A stretch of 64,000 nucleotides of DNA from Bacillus sp. JCM 19058 (GCA_001310555.1 BAXO01000002.1:1-64000); one strand, 5' to 3'. Shown: positions 1 to 11,973, numbered from the stretch's first letter. Notes: generated from the sequence alone by a model not told the origin. Made by a program: numbers and translations.

Positions 1-404
1 GGGACTGAAAAGTCGCACTTGGGCGAATTATAAAATAATTGGTGGAAGAGGTGAGGAAATGAAGTCGATCTGACGGATGAGCTCCAAAGCAGCAAACTGG
101 CAAAGTCATTCCGTTTTACAAAGAGTGTGCGTCTTTTGCAGCTCCATACATACAAAGCTGTTAACACGTTTCCATTTGCCATTCTTTATGATTGGTAGCA
201 CGAGCCGCTGCCAAAGTCGCTAATAAACGATGAAGAGAGCAGCGGATGGTGCTGCACTCGATTGCATGAATGGAGCGGGATGATGTGCCAAAAGAGCAGT
301 ACGAAAGATTGGGGCTAACTTAACATGACATATAAACCATGGGTAAGAAAACTTCTTTGGAGTTTTTTTACTAATACAATCAACCAGAAAAGGGGAGTTG
401 TTTT
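1..404. other. Left-edge region without a convincing gene
   Basis: No open frame longer than about 40 codons is supported here. A ribosome-site-like GAGGTGAGG precedes an ATG near 60, but that frame stops after five codons. A short open stretch from about 78 to 207 and another from about 208 to 320 look weakly coding and could be an eroded or indel-broken gene, but I recognise no family. The last ~80 bases lead into the binding-protein gene with a good ribosome site (AAAGGGGAG) before 405. Confidence 0.4.
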
Positions 405-1792
405 ATGAAAAGCATCAGGCAAATCTTTTTTTTGATAACTGCACTATTTCTGTTTTCTGCTTTGCTGATTGGCTGTCAAAGTAATCCGGTGTCTGAGGAG
501 CTTCATCGGAAGAGGCGGAAACCGAAAATAATGAGGGTCGGGCAGGTGGAGAAGCGGGTGGGTCCGATTATACTTACGATTCGAGCATTTCGGGTGAAAT
601 TACGTTTTGGTCGTGGGATGAAATGTTTACAGACGTGATCGAGGAATTTAATAAAGTGTATCCGGACGTTAAAGTGAACTTAGTTAATATGGAGTTTGGT
701 GAATTGCATGACAATTTACAAACGACAATTTCTGCTGGAAATGGTGCTCCAGATGTTGCTCACGTCGAGCAGTTTCAGATTGCTAGATTTCAACCGGAAG
801 GAATGCTAGAGGATTTATTGCAGCCTCCTTATGATGCCGGGCGCTTTCAAGAGATGCATTCAGAGTATAACTGGGAGCGTTGGAAGTCTGTTGATGGAAA
901 GCGGCAGCTAGCCTTGCCTTGGGATGTTACACCGGGAGTGTTCTACTATCGTGCCGACATTTATGAGCAAATGGGACTTCCGAGTGAACCGGAGGAATTA
1001 GGTGAGTTTCTTCAGGATCGGGATAATGTATTAATGGCTGCTCAGACATTGGCGGCCAACGGAATCTATATGTATGAATTCAGAGATTCACCAGCGATTC
1101 AATACGGTGATGCAGTCGGGTATTTTGACAGCGACTACAACTATCTTCGTAACGATGAGAGGATGGCGGAGCTGCTGGATATTGTGAAGCAAGGTGTACA
1201 GCTTAACTGGGCACCGCAAATGTCAATCCTCTTTAGCGATGAGGGAAGACAGCTCGTCAACCAAGGTAAGGTCGCCTCCTTCCCAGCAGGTACTCAGGCT
1301 TCAAGGCAGCTTGAGGAATTTTTCCCGGAGCAGTCTGGTAGGTGGAATGTGACGAGAATGCCGCTCGGGGTTAACGTAGGGCTGGGCGGTTCTACATTTG
1401 TGATTCCATCGCAAAGTCAAAATAAGGAAGCTGCTTGGGCGTTTATCGAATATATTAACTTGGCAGATGCAGCGTGGAAAATATACGTTGAAAAAGCCGT
1501 TCAGCCTGGCTGGAGACATATTACGAGTCTCCCGTGGTACCAGGAACATACGAATGAATATTTAAGCGGCATTCAAGATTACCAGTTTTACGATACGCTT
1601 GCCGAGCTCATTCCTGTACGGCGTTTAACCCCTCTCGACGGTGCCGCGTGGCCGATTTATATTGACAACATCAATGAATCGATTGACAAAAATATCGATT
1701 CAAGGACGATTTTGCAGCAAATTGAGGATAATACGATGAGACAGCTTGCGCCTGACATCGAACGCGAATTAGCGGAAATGTCAGCGGATTAA
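405..1792 (+). CDS. Sugar ABC transporter substrate-binding lipoprotein (family 1), frameshifted
   Basis: Extracellular binding protein that would capture a sugar or oligosaccharide and deliver it to the permeases downstream. The N-terminus is a classic lipoprotein signal: Lys/Arg, a hydrophobic stretch, then the lipobox LIGC with Cys at about residue 24. A Ser/Glu/Gly-rich linker follows, and then the mature start GEITFWSWDEMF, typical of family 1 solute-binding proteins. The rest (PDVAHVEQFQ, LPWDVTPGVFYYRADIYEQ, GKVASFPAGTQ, IPSQSQNKEAAWAFIEYI) matches MalE/UgpB-type proteins. Joined length about 460 residues. The frame slips at roughly 485-505, between the lipobox and the linker; everything from about 500 to the stop is open. 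It is the first gene of a run of closely spaced + strand genes. Substrate unknown. Confidence 0.85.
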
Positions 1793-1798
1793 ATCGCT

Positions 1799-1830
1799 AT
1801 ATTGTTCACCCTATTTTGGGTGAACAATAT
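1799..1830 (+). repeat. 12-bp perfect stem-loop between two binding-protein genes
   Basis: ATATTGTTCACC at 1799-1810 pairs perfectly with GGTGAACAATAT at 1819-1830 around an 8-base loop. No T run follows, so it fits a 3'-end-stabilising or partial attenuating hairpin better than a strong terminator. It lies just after the first binding-protein stop codon and just before the ribosome site of the next gene, the position of the malE-malF type hairpins that raise binding-protein mRNA. Confidence 0.65.
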
Positions 1831-1866
1831 TTCAGGAAATAGATATTGGAACAGGGGGAGACTATC

Positions 1867-4836
1867 GTGATTCGATTGCTCCGTAAATACACAGTGAGCA
1901 CCATTGTGCTCACCGTGTTGATCGCAGCTTTTCTTATTTGGAACAATTCACGAGGGTTTGATGATACAGTAATGGCCAATATTCCTGAATATGATGACAG
2001 TGAAGTAGAATCGATATTGGCCGGTGAAGATATACAAAGCATGCTCGAGCCATCATTTTTCGAATACTACGAGGAGCATTCGAAGGCTGGGGTAGAAGAT
2101 ACTGAAGGCTTTGAGCTATCGATTCCATCAATGGATTATTCTGCTATTAGCAATCAAGACACCGAAATTAAAACGGAGCTTGGCGAAAGAGCCGAAGAAG
2201 TAGTGGCTCTTTTGGATCAAGAGGGCTGGGTCGAATATACATTTGAAGTTCCGGAGGACGGTTATTACCAAATGGGGATGAGCTATTATACCTTGAAAGG
2301 GAAACGCTCGTCGCTCGTTCGAAGTCTGAAAATTAATGGTGAATATCCTTTCTTTCAGGCAAAAAAGCTTACCTTTCAGCGAATGTGGGAGGAGGACAGT
2401 GAGCCTTGGCTCGACAATCAAGGCAATGAATTCAATCCTAGTCGAACAGAAGTATTTGGCTGGCAATATAAAGAGCTATACGATTCGGAAGCAAAGGTTT
2501 CGGAGCCGTTGCGCTTTTATTTAACAGCAGGTGAGCATACGGTTCGGATTGAAGCGGTCCGGGAGCCAGCGGCAATCGGTGAACTTCGTATTTTCTCCCC
2601 TCTGGACCATCCAGTCTATGAGGAAGTGTTGCATTCGTATCAGGAGAAAGGCTATGACGAAGTAGAGGACATTAAAATTAAAATTCAGGCAGAAGAGGCT
2701 TCACTACGCTCGGATCCGACATTGCGGAGAATTGAGGATCGAGAGCCAATTACTGAGCCTTTTAATCCAGATGTCATTACGCTCAATGCTTTTGGCGGGC
2801 CAGGCTGGAGAAGCGGTGAGCAATGGGCTGAATGGGAGTTTGAGGTGCCTGAGAGCGGTTTGTACAATATCGGGATGCGCTATGGGCAATGGTTTCTCAA
2901 TGGTGTCCCGACTCAGCGTAAAATAACGATTGATGGGGAACTGCCTTTTAAAGAAATGAATGAGGTATTGTACCCGTATGAACCTAATTTCCAAATGAAA
3001 CAATTAGGGGCAGAGGGTGAGGATTACTTATTTTATTTGGAAAAAGGCAAGCACACGCTTCGAATGGAGGTCCAAGTAGGTGCTCTCGGTGAATTACTGG
3101 AAGCTGTACGTGTGACGACCAATCAATTATCTCTGTTAGGTCGGGAGATCATCCGAGTAACGGGAACAGAGCCAGACCCTAATGCAGACTGGAATTTGGA
3201 AGCAAGCATTACGAATATCGTGCCCCGTTTGCATGTGATGGCACGTACGATGGATGATGTCATTCAGTCGTTATACGACCTGGGTGTAGATGCGGGAAGC
3301 TCTGATATAAGTACGCTATATGAGGTTCGGGATACATTGATCGATATGGCTGAGCAAACGTCAAGCATTCCCGGCAGAATGGAAACAATTAATAACCTCC
3401 AGTCTTCCCTGGGGCTTTGGATAAATGGGCTAAGCGAGCAAAGCTTGCTGCTTGATTATATTCTAATTCAGTCTCCTGATAAGGAATGGCCAGAGCCTGT
3501 CGCGCTTGGCATTTACGAACAAGGATGAGCGCGTACGACTTGCTCGCATCTTTTACTAAGGATTACAGCGGTGTCGGAAATGTCTATGAGGATGAGGAGG
3601 TCTTGATGTGTGGGTCTCTCGGGGGCGCGATTGGGCCCAGATTATCAAACAAATGATCGATGAAGACTTTACACCAGAAACCGGAATTAAAGTAAATGTC
3701 AATGTCATTCCGGCAGGAGAAATGCAAGTCCTGCTATTGGCCAATACTTCTGGACTTGCCCCCGACGTTGCGTTAGGGTAGAAGGAGAAATGCCGATTGA
3801 TTTTGCTGTCCGTAATGCATTAGTTGATTTGAGTGAATTTTCCGATTATGAAGAGGTGGCGGCAAGGTTTAGGCCTGGTGCTTTAATTCCTTACAGGTAT
3901 GAAGGTGGAAATTACGCATTGCCTGAGAATCAGAATTTTAATATGTTGTTTTATCGTATCGATATTATGGAGGAGTTGGGAGTAACGGAAGATGACATTC
4001 CAACGACTTGGGATGAGGTAAGAGAGCTAATTCCATTACTTCAGCAAAACGGAATGGACTTTTATTATCCTCATGCGCCTAATAATACCAATCTCGCAGT
4101 TAATGAATTTGCTCCTTTTCTCTTTCAGAATGGTGGGGATTTGTACGATGAGATGGGTCAAACATCTGCGCTCGATTCACCGGAAGCGCTGCAAGCGATG
4201 GAAATGTGGACAGAGCTCTTTACGAATTACAAAATTGAAAAGCAAGCAGACTTTTATAATCGCTTTCGCTCAGGAGAAATGCCGATTGGTGTTGCTGATT
4301 ATTCAACGTATATATTGCTCTCGACTGCTGCTCCGGAATTAACGGGTTGGTGGAGGATGGAACCATTACCGGGAATGAAGCAGGAGGATGGGCGGATTAA
4401 TCGCTCGACTGGAGGTCTTGGACAGACTGGTATTATTTTTGAGGACAGTGAGATGAAAGAAGAGTCATGGGAATTTTTGAAATGGTGGACGGGGGCCGAT
4501 GCTCAAGAACGGTTTGGCTCTGAGTTGGAAGCGCTAATCGGGGTTGAGGCCAGATGGAATACGGCAAACGTGGAAGCGTTAAACCGTCTCCCTTGGAATC
4601 AAGAGGATCTGGATGCGATCTTAGAGCAGTGGGAATGGTTCAGAGAGCGGGAAATTGTTATCGGTGGCTATTATACAACACGCCATATCGCAAACATATG
4701 GAATGAAATCGTCTTAAATGGAAAATTGCCTCGGGAAGCTGTCGAAGAAGGAGTACGCGAAATCAATAAAGAGCTCCGTAAAAAGAGAGAAGAATTCGGA
4801 TTGGATGTTCCAATTCCGGAAGGGAATGAGCCATGA
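1867..4836 (+). CDS. Giant membrane-anchored fusion: two repeated beta-sandwich modules plus a family 1 solute-binding domain
   Basis: Joined length ~990 residues. A GTG start at 1867 is chosen because GGGGGAG ends six bases upstream. A single N-terminal membrane segment (TIVLTVLIAAFLIW) anchors the protein, with the rest outside. Two modules follow, about residues 70-235 and 310-440, sharing the motif EYTFEVPEDGYYQMGMSYY / EWEFEVPESGLYNIGMRYG, which suggests internal duplication of a carbohydrate-binding-like fold. A helical spacer comes next. From about residue 590 there is a solute-binding domain (DVWVSRGRDWAQII, GIKVNVNVIPAGEMQ, LPENQNFNMLFYRIDIMEELG, TWDEV). Frame breaks lie near 3525, 3605 and 3778; the protein reads through when these are joined, so this is one gene and not separate ones. 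It is followed 13 bases later by its permease. Confidence 0.8.
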
Positions 4837-4849
4837 GGAGGTGTGAAGG

Positions 4850-5833
4850 ATGGATACGAACACCGGCAGTACGAAGACGACTGCTCATGCACCGATCGCT
4901 GCTCAGCCTTCGGTGCGCTCCGGGGCTTTAGCAAAATGGGCCAAGCTATGGGCAGATATTAAACATAATAAAGTTTCCTATTTTTTTGCTCGCTCCATTT
5001 TTATTATTGTTTACATTTTTCACAATTATTCCGATCATTACTTCCGTGGCTTTGAGCTTTTCGTATTACAACATTGTTGAGTCACCACGTTTTGTCGGAT
5101 TATCAAACTACAGGCTCCTATTTGTCGATGATGATATTTTTTTGCAGGCTGTCGGCATTACTTTAAAATTTGCCTTTATTACTGGACCCGTCGGGTACGT
5201 TCTTGCTTTTTTTTCTAGCTTGGCTGATTAGTCAAATCCCGCAGAAATATCGCTTTTTTTTACACGCTTTGCTTTTATACGCCTTCGATAACGAGCGCGG
5301 TTGCGATGTCGGTCGTTTGGCTATATTTCTTTGCAGGGGATCGAAAAGGCCTGTTAAATCACTATTTAATCGAATTAGGCATATTAAATGAGCCGTACTT
5401 ATTTTTACAAAATGTAGAATCGATCGTCCCTGTCATTATTTTTGTTTCGTTATGGATGAGTATGGGAATCGGCTTTCTTGCATTTCTGGCCGGACTGCAA
5501 AACGTTCCGAAAGAGCTGTATGAGGCAGGGATGATTGATGGGGTCAAATATCGTTGGCAAGAGCTGATTTATATTACATTGCCTTCAGTGAAGCCGCAAT
5601 TGCTGTTTGGAGCAGTTATGCAAGTCGTTTTTTCGCTGCAAGTATTTGATGTAAGCATGCAGCTTGTTGGGATGCCGAGTCCTTTATATGCCGGTCACAC
5701 GATTCTGGCTCACCTTTACGACTATGCATTTATTCGATTCGAGATGGGGTACGCTTCAGCTATTGCCGTTGTCTTGTTTTTGATGATGCTCGGATTAAAT
5801 CGTTTAATCTTTAATTTGTTGGGGAGGGACTAA
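4850..5833 (+). CDS. Sugar ABC transporter permease (MalF/UgpA type), frameshifted
   Basis: Inner-membrane half of a type I ABC importer. A hydrophilic N-terminus (~45 residues) is followed by about six membrane segments (LLLFTFFTIIPIITSVALSF, ITLKFAFITGPVGYVLAFF and others). The cytoplasmic EAA loop that docks the ATPase is clear: YEAGMIDGVKYRWQ...ITLPSVKP at about 5520-5595. Frame breaks fall in T runs near 4985, 5210 and 5260. Start ATG 4850 has GAGGTGTGAAGG upstream. It lies 13 bases after the fusion binding protein and two bases before the second permease, so these two permeases probably serve the fusion binding protein. Confidence 0.85.
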
Positions 5834-5835
5834 TT

Positions 5836-6692
5836 ATGAGTCGAGGCGGTGTAACTGGAAAAAGGTTCGATTGGGTGGGCTTTTTCTTTATACGTTTTTA
5901 ACGGTGACTGGATTATTGATGCTCGCACCTTTAGTGTATATGGCCTCAACAGCAGTTAAGCCAATTAGCGAGTTATTTTTATTCCCACCACGATTCTTTC
6001 CGATAAATCCGACGTTCATCAACTTTCGCGATTTGCTTTTAATTACCGGTACTTCGTTTGTGCCGTTTTCACGCTATATTTTTAACAGCGCATTAGTAAC
6101 GTCCGCTATTGTTGTATTAGGGGTCATTGTTTCGGCAATGGCTGCGTATCCATTGGCCAAGCATGAGATGCCGTTCAAGAAAACGATCTTCAGTTTGATT
6201 GTCACTGCTTTAATGTTTTCACCGATGGTATTACAAATTCCACAGTATTTAATCATTAGCAAATCAGGCCTGATGAATACGTACTTTGCAATGATTTTGC
6301 CTTATTTGGCAGCACCAATCGGTATCTTTTTAATGATTCAGTTTCTTAAACAAATACCGGATTCACTCTTGGAGTCGGCCAGAATCGATGGGGCTACGGA
6401 ATTGCGCATCCTGATTACGATCGTCATACCATTGCTGAAGCCGGCGATCGCGACTTTTGCGTTATTAAGCTTTATCCAAGCATGGAATGATCCGTATCCA
6501 TCCATGATGTACACGACGAGAGAAGAACTGAAATCGCTCCCGCTAGCTATTCAGACGATTAGTGGCGGTGCCGGTGTCATTGCCCGGGTCGGTACATTTG
6601 CTGCTGCCAGCTTCTTGATGATTGTACCGACCATTACGGTGTTTATTATTACGCAGCGTATGGTGTTACAAACAATGGCTCACTCGGATTAA
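5836..6692 (+). CDS. Carbohydrate ABC transporter permease (MalG/UgpE type)
   Basis: Second permease of the first pair. The start ATG at 5836 follows GGGGAGGGAC of the preceding gene end. The frame slips in the T-rich stretch at about 5880-5890, just before the first membrane segment (LYTFLTVTGLLMLAPLVYMASTAVKP). Six membrane segments can be seen, and the EAA loop ESARIDGATELRILITIVIP is at about 6370-6430. The C-terminus IITQRMVLQTMAHSD is typical of the family. About 285 residues. Confidence 0.88.
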
Positions 6693-6712
6693 AGGAGTAG
6701 GGGTGATAACAG

Positions 6713-8188
6713 TTGAGGGATTTCGTGTATAAGAGCGTACGTTTGCTATTCATTATGTCCTGCGTTAGCCTTTTTGTTCCTTTTGAAGCTATGGCGGCAA
6801 CTCCTTATGAAGGCTACATTTGGAATAATGCTGGCCGAGACATTCAATCGATTAACGGCTATGTGTATGACCAGTCGATCGATGGAGCCTACCTTTCAAG
6901 CGGTGCTTTCAACGGGCCAGAGGACATTCTGATCGCCGGAGACGACACGCTCTATATTGTCGATACTGGGAATAACCGCGTTGTTCATTTAGATCAGGAG
7001 CAAAACATTTTGAAAGTCATTGGTGATACGGAGGGACCTGGCCGCTTAAATGGTCCTAAAGGTGTGTTTGTGAAGGAGGATGGGACAGTTTATGTAGCAG
7101 ATACGATCAGTCAACGAGTGGTCGTATTTAACCGAGAGGGCGAATTTCAACAAGAGTTAGCGGCCCCTACGAGCCTTTACTCGGGGCGAACTTTTCCTAT
7201 TCACCATCTAAGCTAATCGTCGATCAACGAGATTATTTATACGTTGTCAGTGAAGGGAATACGAGAGGCTCATGCAAATCGATAGTACCGGCGAGTTTAG
7301 AGGTTTTTTTGGAGCAAACCAGGTCGGTTTTAGCTGGAGAAGGCTCATCACGAGATTCATTGCCACGGAGCAGCAGCAAGCCAGACTTGAGACAGTACAG
7401 CCGTTAGCTTTTTCTAATATCGCTCAGGATGAAGATGGATTTATTTATACGACCACATTGGGAACGGATGAAAATCAAATTAAACGGTTGTCGCCTGTCG
7501 GTGTCGATACTTTGAATCATCGGACGCAAACGTACGGAGACCTTAATAACTATGGGGCCAATATTGAGATGGCTGCTTTTGTTGACTTGTCTGTCGATGA
7601 AAATGGATTGATTACAGCGCTAAACATGCAGTCGTCTCGAATTTATCAATACGACAGGCTCGGAAACCTGCTATTTGTTTTTGGTGGGAGCGGTAACCAA
7701 AATGGCGTCTTTACTACGCCCTCAAGTCTCGATCAAGATTCAGAAGGAAGGGTATATGTCGTTGATCGCGGTCGCAACCGGGTCGATATTTTTCGAAAAC
7801 TCCGTTTGCCGCATTGGTTCACCAGGCTTCTAGCTTGTACGTTGACGGTAAGTACGAAGAAGCGAAAGCCATTTGGGAAGAAGTGATCGACCTAAACAGC
7901 AATTATGACATCGCCTATCATGCGATCGGGAAAGCGCTCCACAATTCAGAGCAGTATGAAGAGGCAATGGCTTATTTTAAGCTTGCGAATGCCAGAGATG
8001 ACTATTCCGCGGCGTTTCGTGACTACCGTGTCGAGTTTGTCAGGGAGAACTTCAGCTGGTTTTTCGGAGGAGTCATCATCTTGTTCGTTTTTCTCAGGTT
8101 CTGTGTTCCGTTTGTCATTAAACGATTTAAACGTAAAAAAAAGCAGCATCGCATAAACGAAGCAGCCATTAGCAGGGGGAGGATATGA
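6713..8188 (+). CDS. Secreted NHL-repeat protein with TPR and C-terminal membrane anchor
   Basis: TTG start at 6713 (AGGGGTGAT upstream), then a signal peptide ending in EAMA-A at about residue 28. The outside part carries NHL beta-propeller repeats, seen as repeated GPEDILIAGDDTLYIVDTGNNRVV, GPKGVFVKEDGTVYVADT and PSSLDQDSEGRVYVVDRGRNRVDIF. A TPR-like helical pair follows (YVDGKYEEAKAIWEEVIDLN; SEQYEEAMAYFKLANA), then one membrane segment (FFGGVIILFVFLRFCVPFVI) and a strongly basic tail. So the propeller is outside and the tail inside. Frame breaks near 7190-7270 and 7800. No catalytic function can be assigned; NHL propellers often bind proteins, RNA or glycans. Its place between permeases and the DUF5696 gene points to a role in the same surface process. 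Confidence 0.8.
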
Positions 8189-8203
8189 GTTGAATACGTT
8201 TCA

Positions 8204-8819
8204 ATGATGCGTCAAGTACTACTTCATCCCTTGGACTTCTTCTACGATTTGCAAAAACCGGAACGTCTGAGGTGGTCCCATGGATTTCTGCTTATTTTGT
8301 TAGCTTACGCTGTTCGAATGGTCTCGCTCCTGTTAGTCGGCTACCATTTTGAAACGAGGGAGCCGTATGAGATTTCCTTCTTTCACGAGTTTATCTGGCT
8401 ATTTATTCCTTGGATCACGTGGTGTGTCGCGAATTGGAGTGTCAGTTCGATTCTTGATGGGGAAGGGAAATTCAAGGAAATATTAGTCGGTAGTGCCTTT
8501 TGCTTAGTTCCGTACATCTTCTTTACTATACCGGTTACCCTTCTTACGAACGTTCTCGCCTTGAGTGAACAGGTTTTTTTATCTGTCATCTACTTATTTT
8601 ATTTTGTGTTGGGTCGCTTGGCTATTACTCGCTAAAATGAAAATCCTTCACGATTTCGAAATAGGAAAATTACTCTTAATAACCTTCATTACTCTTTTAG
8701 GGGTGGCGATCATCTGGTTTATCGGTATTTTGCTATACGGGCTACTCAATCAATTTGTTACTTTTTTTTCTCGATCTATTGAAAGAATTGCGATTCAGAT
8801 TGTAGGAGGTGAGAGGTGA
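8204..8819 (+). CDS. Yip1-family multi-spanning membrane protein
   Basis: About 205 residues with roughly five membrane segments after a short amphipathic start (LLHPLDFFYDLQKPERLRWS), the pattern of bacterial Yip1-domain proteins. The frame slips near 8605 (GTTGGGTCGC); the continuation WLLLAKMKILHDFEIGKLL is clearly part of the same protein. The start is uncertain: ATG 8204 has no close ribosome site, while GGGGGAGG at 8176-8183 would suit a TTG at 8190 if one more base was lost. The stop overlaps the ribosome site of the DUF5696 gene. Function unknown. Confidence 0.7.
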
Positions 8820-8820
8820 A

Positions 8821-11108
8821 ATGTGGAAGCGAGCAACAACGTGGATGGTACTCATAATTATATTAGTCCTCGTGCGTCCTTTTCACAGTTCAGCTGAAGA
8901 AAATGCGGAAACGCTTAGTGAAAACGAAGACACCGAAACGGCTGGCGAAGAGATGAATGAGTTGGAAATGAATGCTTTCGAACCGAGCGGAGAGCTATTT
9001 CCGATTACTGCTACGAAGAAAGTAGCCGAGAACGAATTGATTGAATTGTATATTGATGAAGCGACTGGCAATATTCGCTTGAAGCACAAGAAATCTGGGC
9101 AAGAGTGGCTTGGCGCGCCTCAAGTTGACACGAATACGTTGCCTAATAACAAGGCCTTTATCGATTCTCCAATTCACATGGAGTACACGGACGGCGCAAG
9201 CGTTTCTGAAACCTATACATTAAAAGATGCGCAAAATGCTGTCTCGATTCAAACAATCGAGGATGGTGTGAGAGTTGAGTTTGCTGTTGAGGAAATCAAG
9301 GTAACGTTCGCGATCGAATATCGTCTGACAAACGATGGATTTGAAGTCATGATCCCGGACGGTGCTATTGTAGAAGAAGGGACAGTGAGAGTTACGAGTT
9401 TAGAAGTATTGCCATTTTTCCATGCCGCCAGCGTGACCGACGATGGGGCCGTATTTGTTCCAGACGGTTCGGGAGCTTTAATGACAATAAAGGAACAGTA
9501 TCCTCAATACTTTAATGGATACTCACAGCCAGTCTATGGTCCTGATCATACATTTGCTAGTGAATTAGGAGAAGTGTTGGCAGATGGTTGGCGTCAGGCT
9601 GCCCCGCCAAAGGAATTGATCGCATTGCCAGTTTTCGGTCTTTACCGTAATGATACCGGCTACCTCGGCATTATTACGAAGGGGGAGGAGACAGCAAAGA
9701 TTAATGCTACGCCTGCCGGCATCCGTAATATTCCTTTGTACAGTACTGGAGCCGAATTTGTCTACCGAAAGCAGGATGTGATGTTTATCGGCTCATCGGG
9801 AAGAATTCCTCTTTTTCAACTAAATAAAATAGAAGGGGAACGAAAAATAAACTACATTTTGCTTGAAGATGAGCAGGCGAATTACGTCGGGATGGCTCAT
9901 GCATATCGCGATTATTTGACAAATGAGCTCGGCGTGACAAGGAGTGTACAAGGCGAAGTTCCTTTATCGATTCAACTGTTAGGTGGCATTACTAGGGATG
10001 AAATTATCGGTTCGACGTTTATCGGGATGACGACTTTTGAACAAGCCCGTTCTATCATCGATGACTATACCGAGAAAGGCTTGACTCAATTAAACATGAC
10101 GTTAAAGGGCTGGAATAAAGACGGGCTATACGGAAATCAGCCGAATCATTTTCCGGTAGAACGAAATCTCGGCGGCAAAAAGGATTTAGAGGCATTGGTC
10201 GAATACGCAGCTGCCAAAGGGGTTTCGTTATATTTAGAAACAAATTATGTGAGGCCCTTCCAGGATAGTAACGGATTTAGCCAGCGTAGCGATGTAGTGC
10301 GAGGAATCGATCGAGAGGTGATGCCGAGCTTTAATCATTATATTTCAAGTCGTTTCAATAATAGCAATGAAACGTTTTATCTCCTCAAGCCTAATCGTGC
10401 TTATCATTACATGCTTGCAGAAATCGAGCAGTTTAAAGAATTAGGTATTGCGGGACTCCACTTAAACCATATCGGAAATTTATTATATTCTGATCAAGAC
10501 CCGAATCATCCAACGAGTCGCGCCGAAGCCATATCTGTTTGGAAAGATGCTATGAATGCAGTCAGAGAACGTGTCGGTGAGGCTTCTGTTGATTATGGGT
10601 TTGCCTATTCTTTCGGCTATATCGATCGAATTATAAACGCGCCGCTCGATTCAAGCCACTTTATTTATATGGATAAAGCGATTCCTTTCTATCAAATTGC
10701 GCTTCGTGGGTTAATCCCTTACACCGCGAAGCCTAGTAACTTAAGAGACGATGAGCGCTTTGAGCTGTTGCGCGCGATCGAATATGGAGCTTTGCCAAGC
10801 TTTGAATTGACGTATGAGCGACGAACCAATTGCAAAGAACGATGGAGGACAGACTCTTTAGTTCTGATTACAGCTATTGGTTTGAACAATCGGTGGATGA
10901 ATATTTGAAATTTGCAGAGATTTATCGAGATATTTATCATGAACCGATCGCCGATCACGAGCAGCTCGATGAGCAGCTGTTTCAAACAACTTATGAAAAT
11001 GGTGTACAGGTTATTGTCAATTACAGTCAAAACCCGGCAACGGTGAATGGGGAAACGATTGAAGGGTTCGATTATGTGGTGATGAAAGAGGAGAGGAAAA
11101 AAGAATGA
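8821..11108 (+). CDS. Exported DUF5696 protein, candidate glycosidase-like barrel
   Basis: About 760 residues. ATG 8821 is chosen over GTG 8809 because AGGAGGTG lies at the right distance. A signal peptide (TWMVLIIILVLVRPFHSSA) is followed by an acidic linker and an N-terminal beta-rich domain (ELYIDEATGNIRLKHKKSG). From about residue 400 there is a probable alpha/beta barrel: LNMTLKGWNKDG, VSLYLETNYVRPF, GIAGLHLNHIGNLLY, ASVDYGFAYSFGYIDRII. I recognise the DUF5696 family from its overall pattern and its usual neighbours. A glycoside hydrolase role is inference from the barrel-like order and from the sugar importers around it. The frame slips near 10830; the C-terminal 90 residues continue to 11108, overlapping the next permease start by four bases. 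Confidence 0.75.
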
Positions 11109-11966
11109 GACTATCAATGAAAAACCGGCGAATTTTAGAAGGGTATTCATTCGTATCGATATGGATTATTGGCTTCTTTTTATTTATGGCTGTTCCACTT
11201 GGCCGTTCCTTCTTTTACTCTTTAAATCACCTGCGACCGTCGACAGAAGGTTTGCAAGCAACCTTTGCTGGATTAACTAATTATCGGCAAGCCTTCACTA
11301 CTGATATCCATTTTCTACCTCTTTTATTAGAAACGATGACGACGATGGTCACTCAAGTCCCATTGATTTTAATTTTTGCGATGTTTAGTGCTATATTGCT
11401 GAATCGCAAAATGGTAGGACGAACTTTTTTTTCGCGGGATCTTCTTTTTACCGGTCATAATCGCATCAGGCGCCGCTCTTCGGAAGCTGCTGGAGCAGGG
11501 AGCCGCGACTTTGCCTATTTTTTATCAATTTAATTTATATCAAAGGTTAAATGTGTTTATTCCGGGAGAAGTTCTTGATATCCTTCTGCGTTATGCTGAT
11601 TCGTTAACTCTTGCCATGTGGGATTCTGGCGTCCAAATCCTGATCTTCCTGGCAGGCTTGCAAACCGTGTCAACGTCATTATATGAAGCGGCGAAAATTG
11701 ATGGGGCGACGAAGTGGGAGTCGTTTTGGAAGATTACGTTCCCGATGCTGCTTCCAATGATTTTCGTGAATACGCTGTACAGCATCGTTAACTCATTTAC
11801 GAAACCAGATAATGCAATAATGAACCATCTGTTGCATGTTGTGTTTGTTTCGAATGATTATGCTTACGGCTCGGCAATTGGCTGGCTCTATTTCATCTTC
11901 ATTTTTATCGTACTGGGCCTCGTGTTTCTCCTTTTCGAAAAGGATGGCCGACTAGAAAGGAGGTAA
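11105..11966 (+). CDS. Sugar ABC transporter permease (second pair, MalF-like)
   Basis: Start ATG 11105 overlaps the DUF5696 stop (ATGA), so the genes are translationally coupled. Membrane segments include FVSIWIIGFFLFMAVPLG and VPLILIFAMFSAILL. The EAA loop is YEAAKIDGATKWESFWKITFP at about 11680-11745. A long T run near 11427 breaks the frame; the implied sequence across it is a normal family segment (FFLPVIIASGAALRKLLEQG). About 287 residues. With the next gene it forms a second full membrane core, presumably fed by the simple binding lipoprotein at 405. Confidence 0.83.
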
Positions 11967-11973
11967 GAAGTTC

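Noticed and set aside
1..404. A regulatory gene fragment at the left edge
   Set aside because: Short frames there match no family, and stops interrupt every candidate.
1867..4836. Two genes, a 550-residue surface protein and a separate binding protein starting at 3790
   Set aside because: The sequence between 3528 and 3790 encodes the expected N-terminal half of the binding domain once two or three slips are allowed, and 3790 has no proper start of a solute-binding protein.
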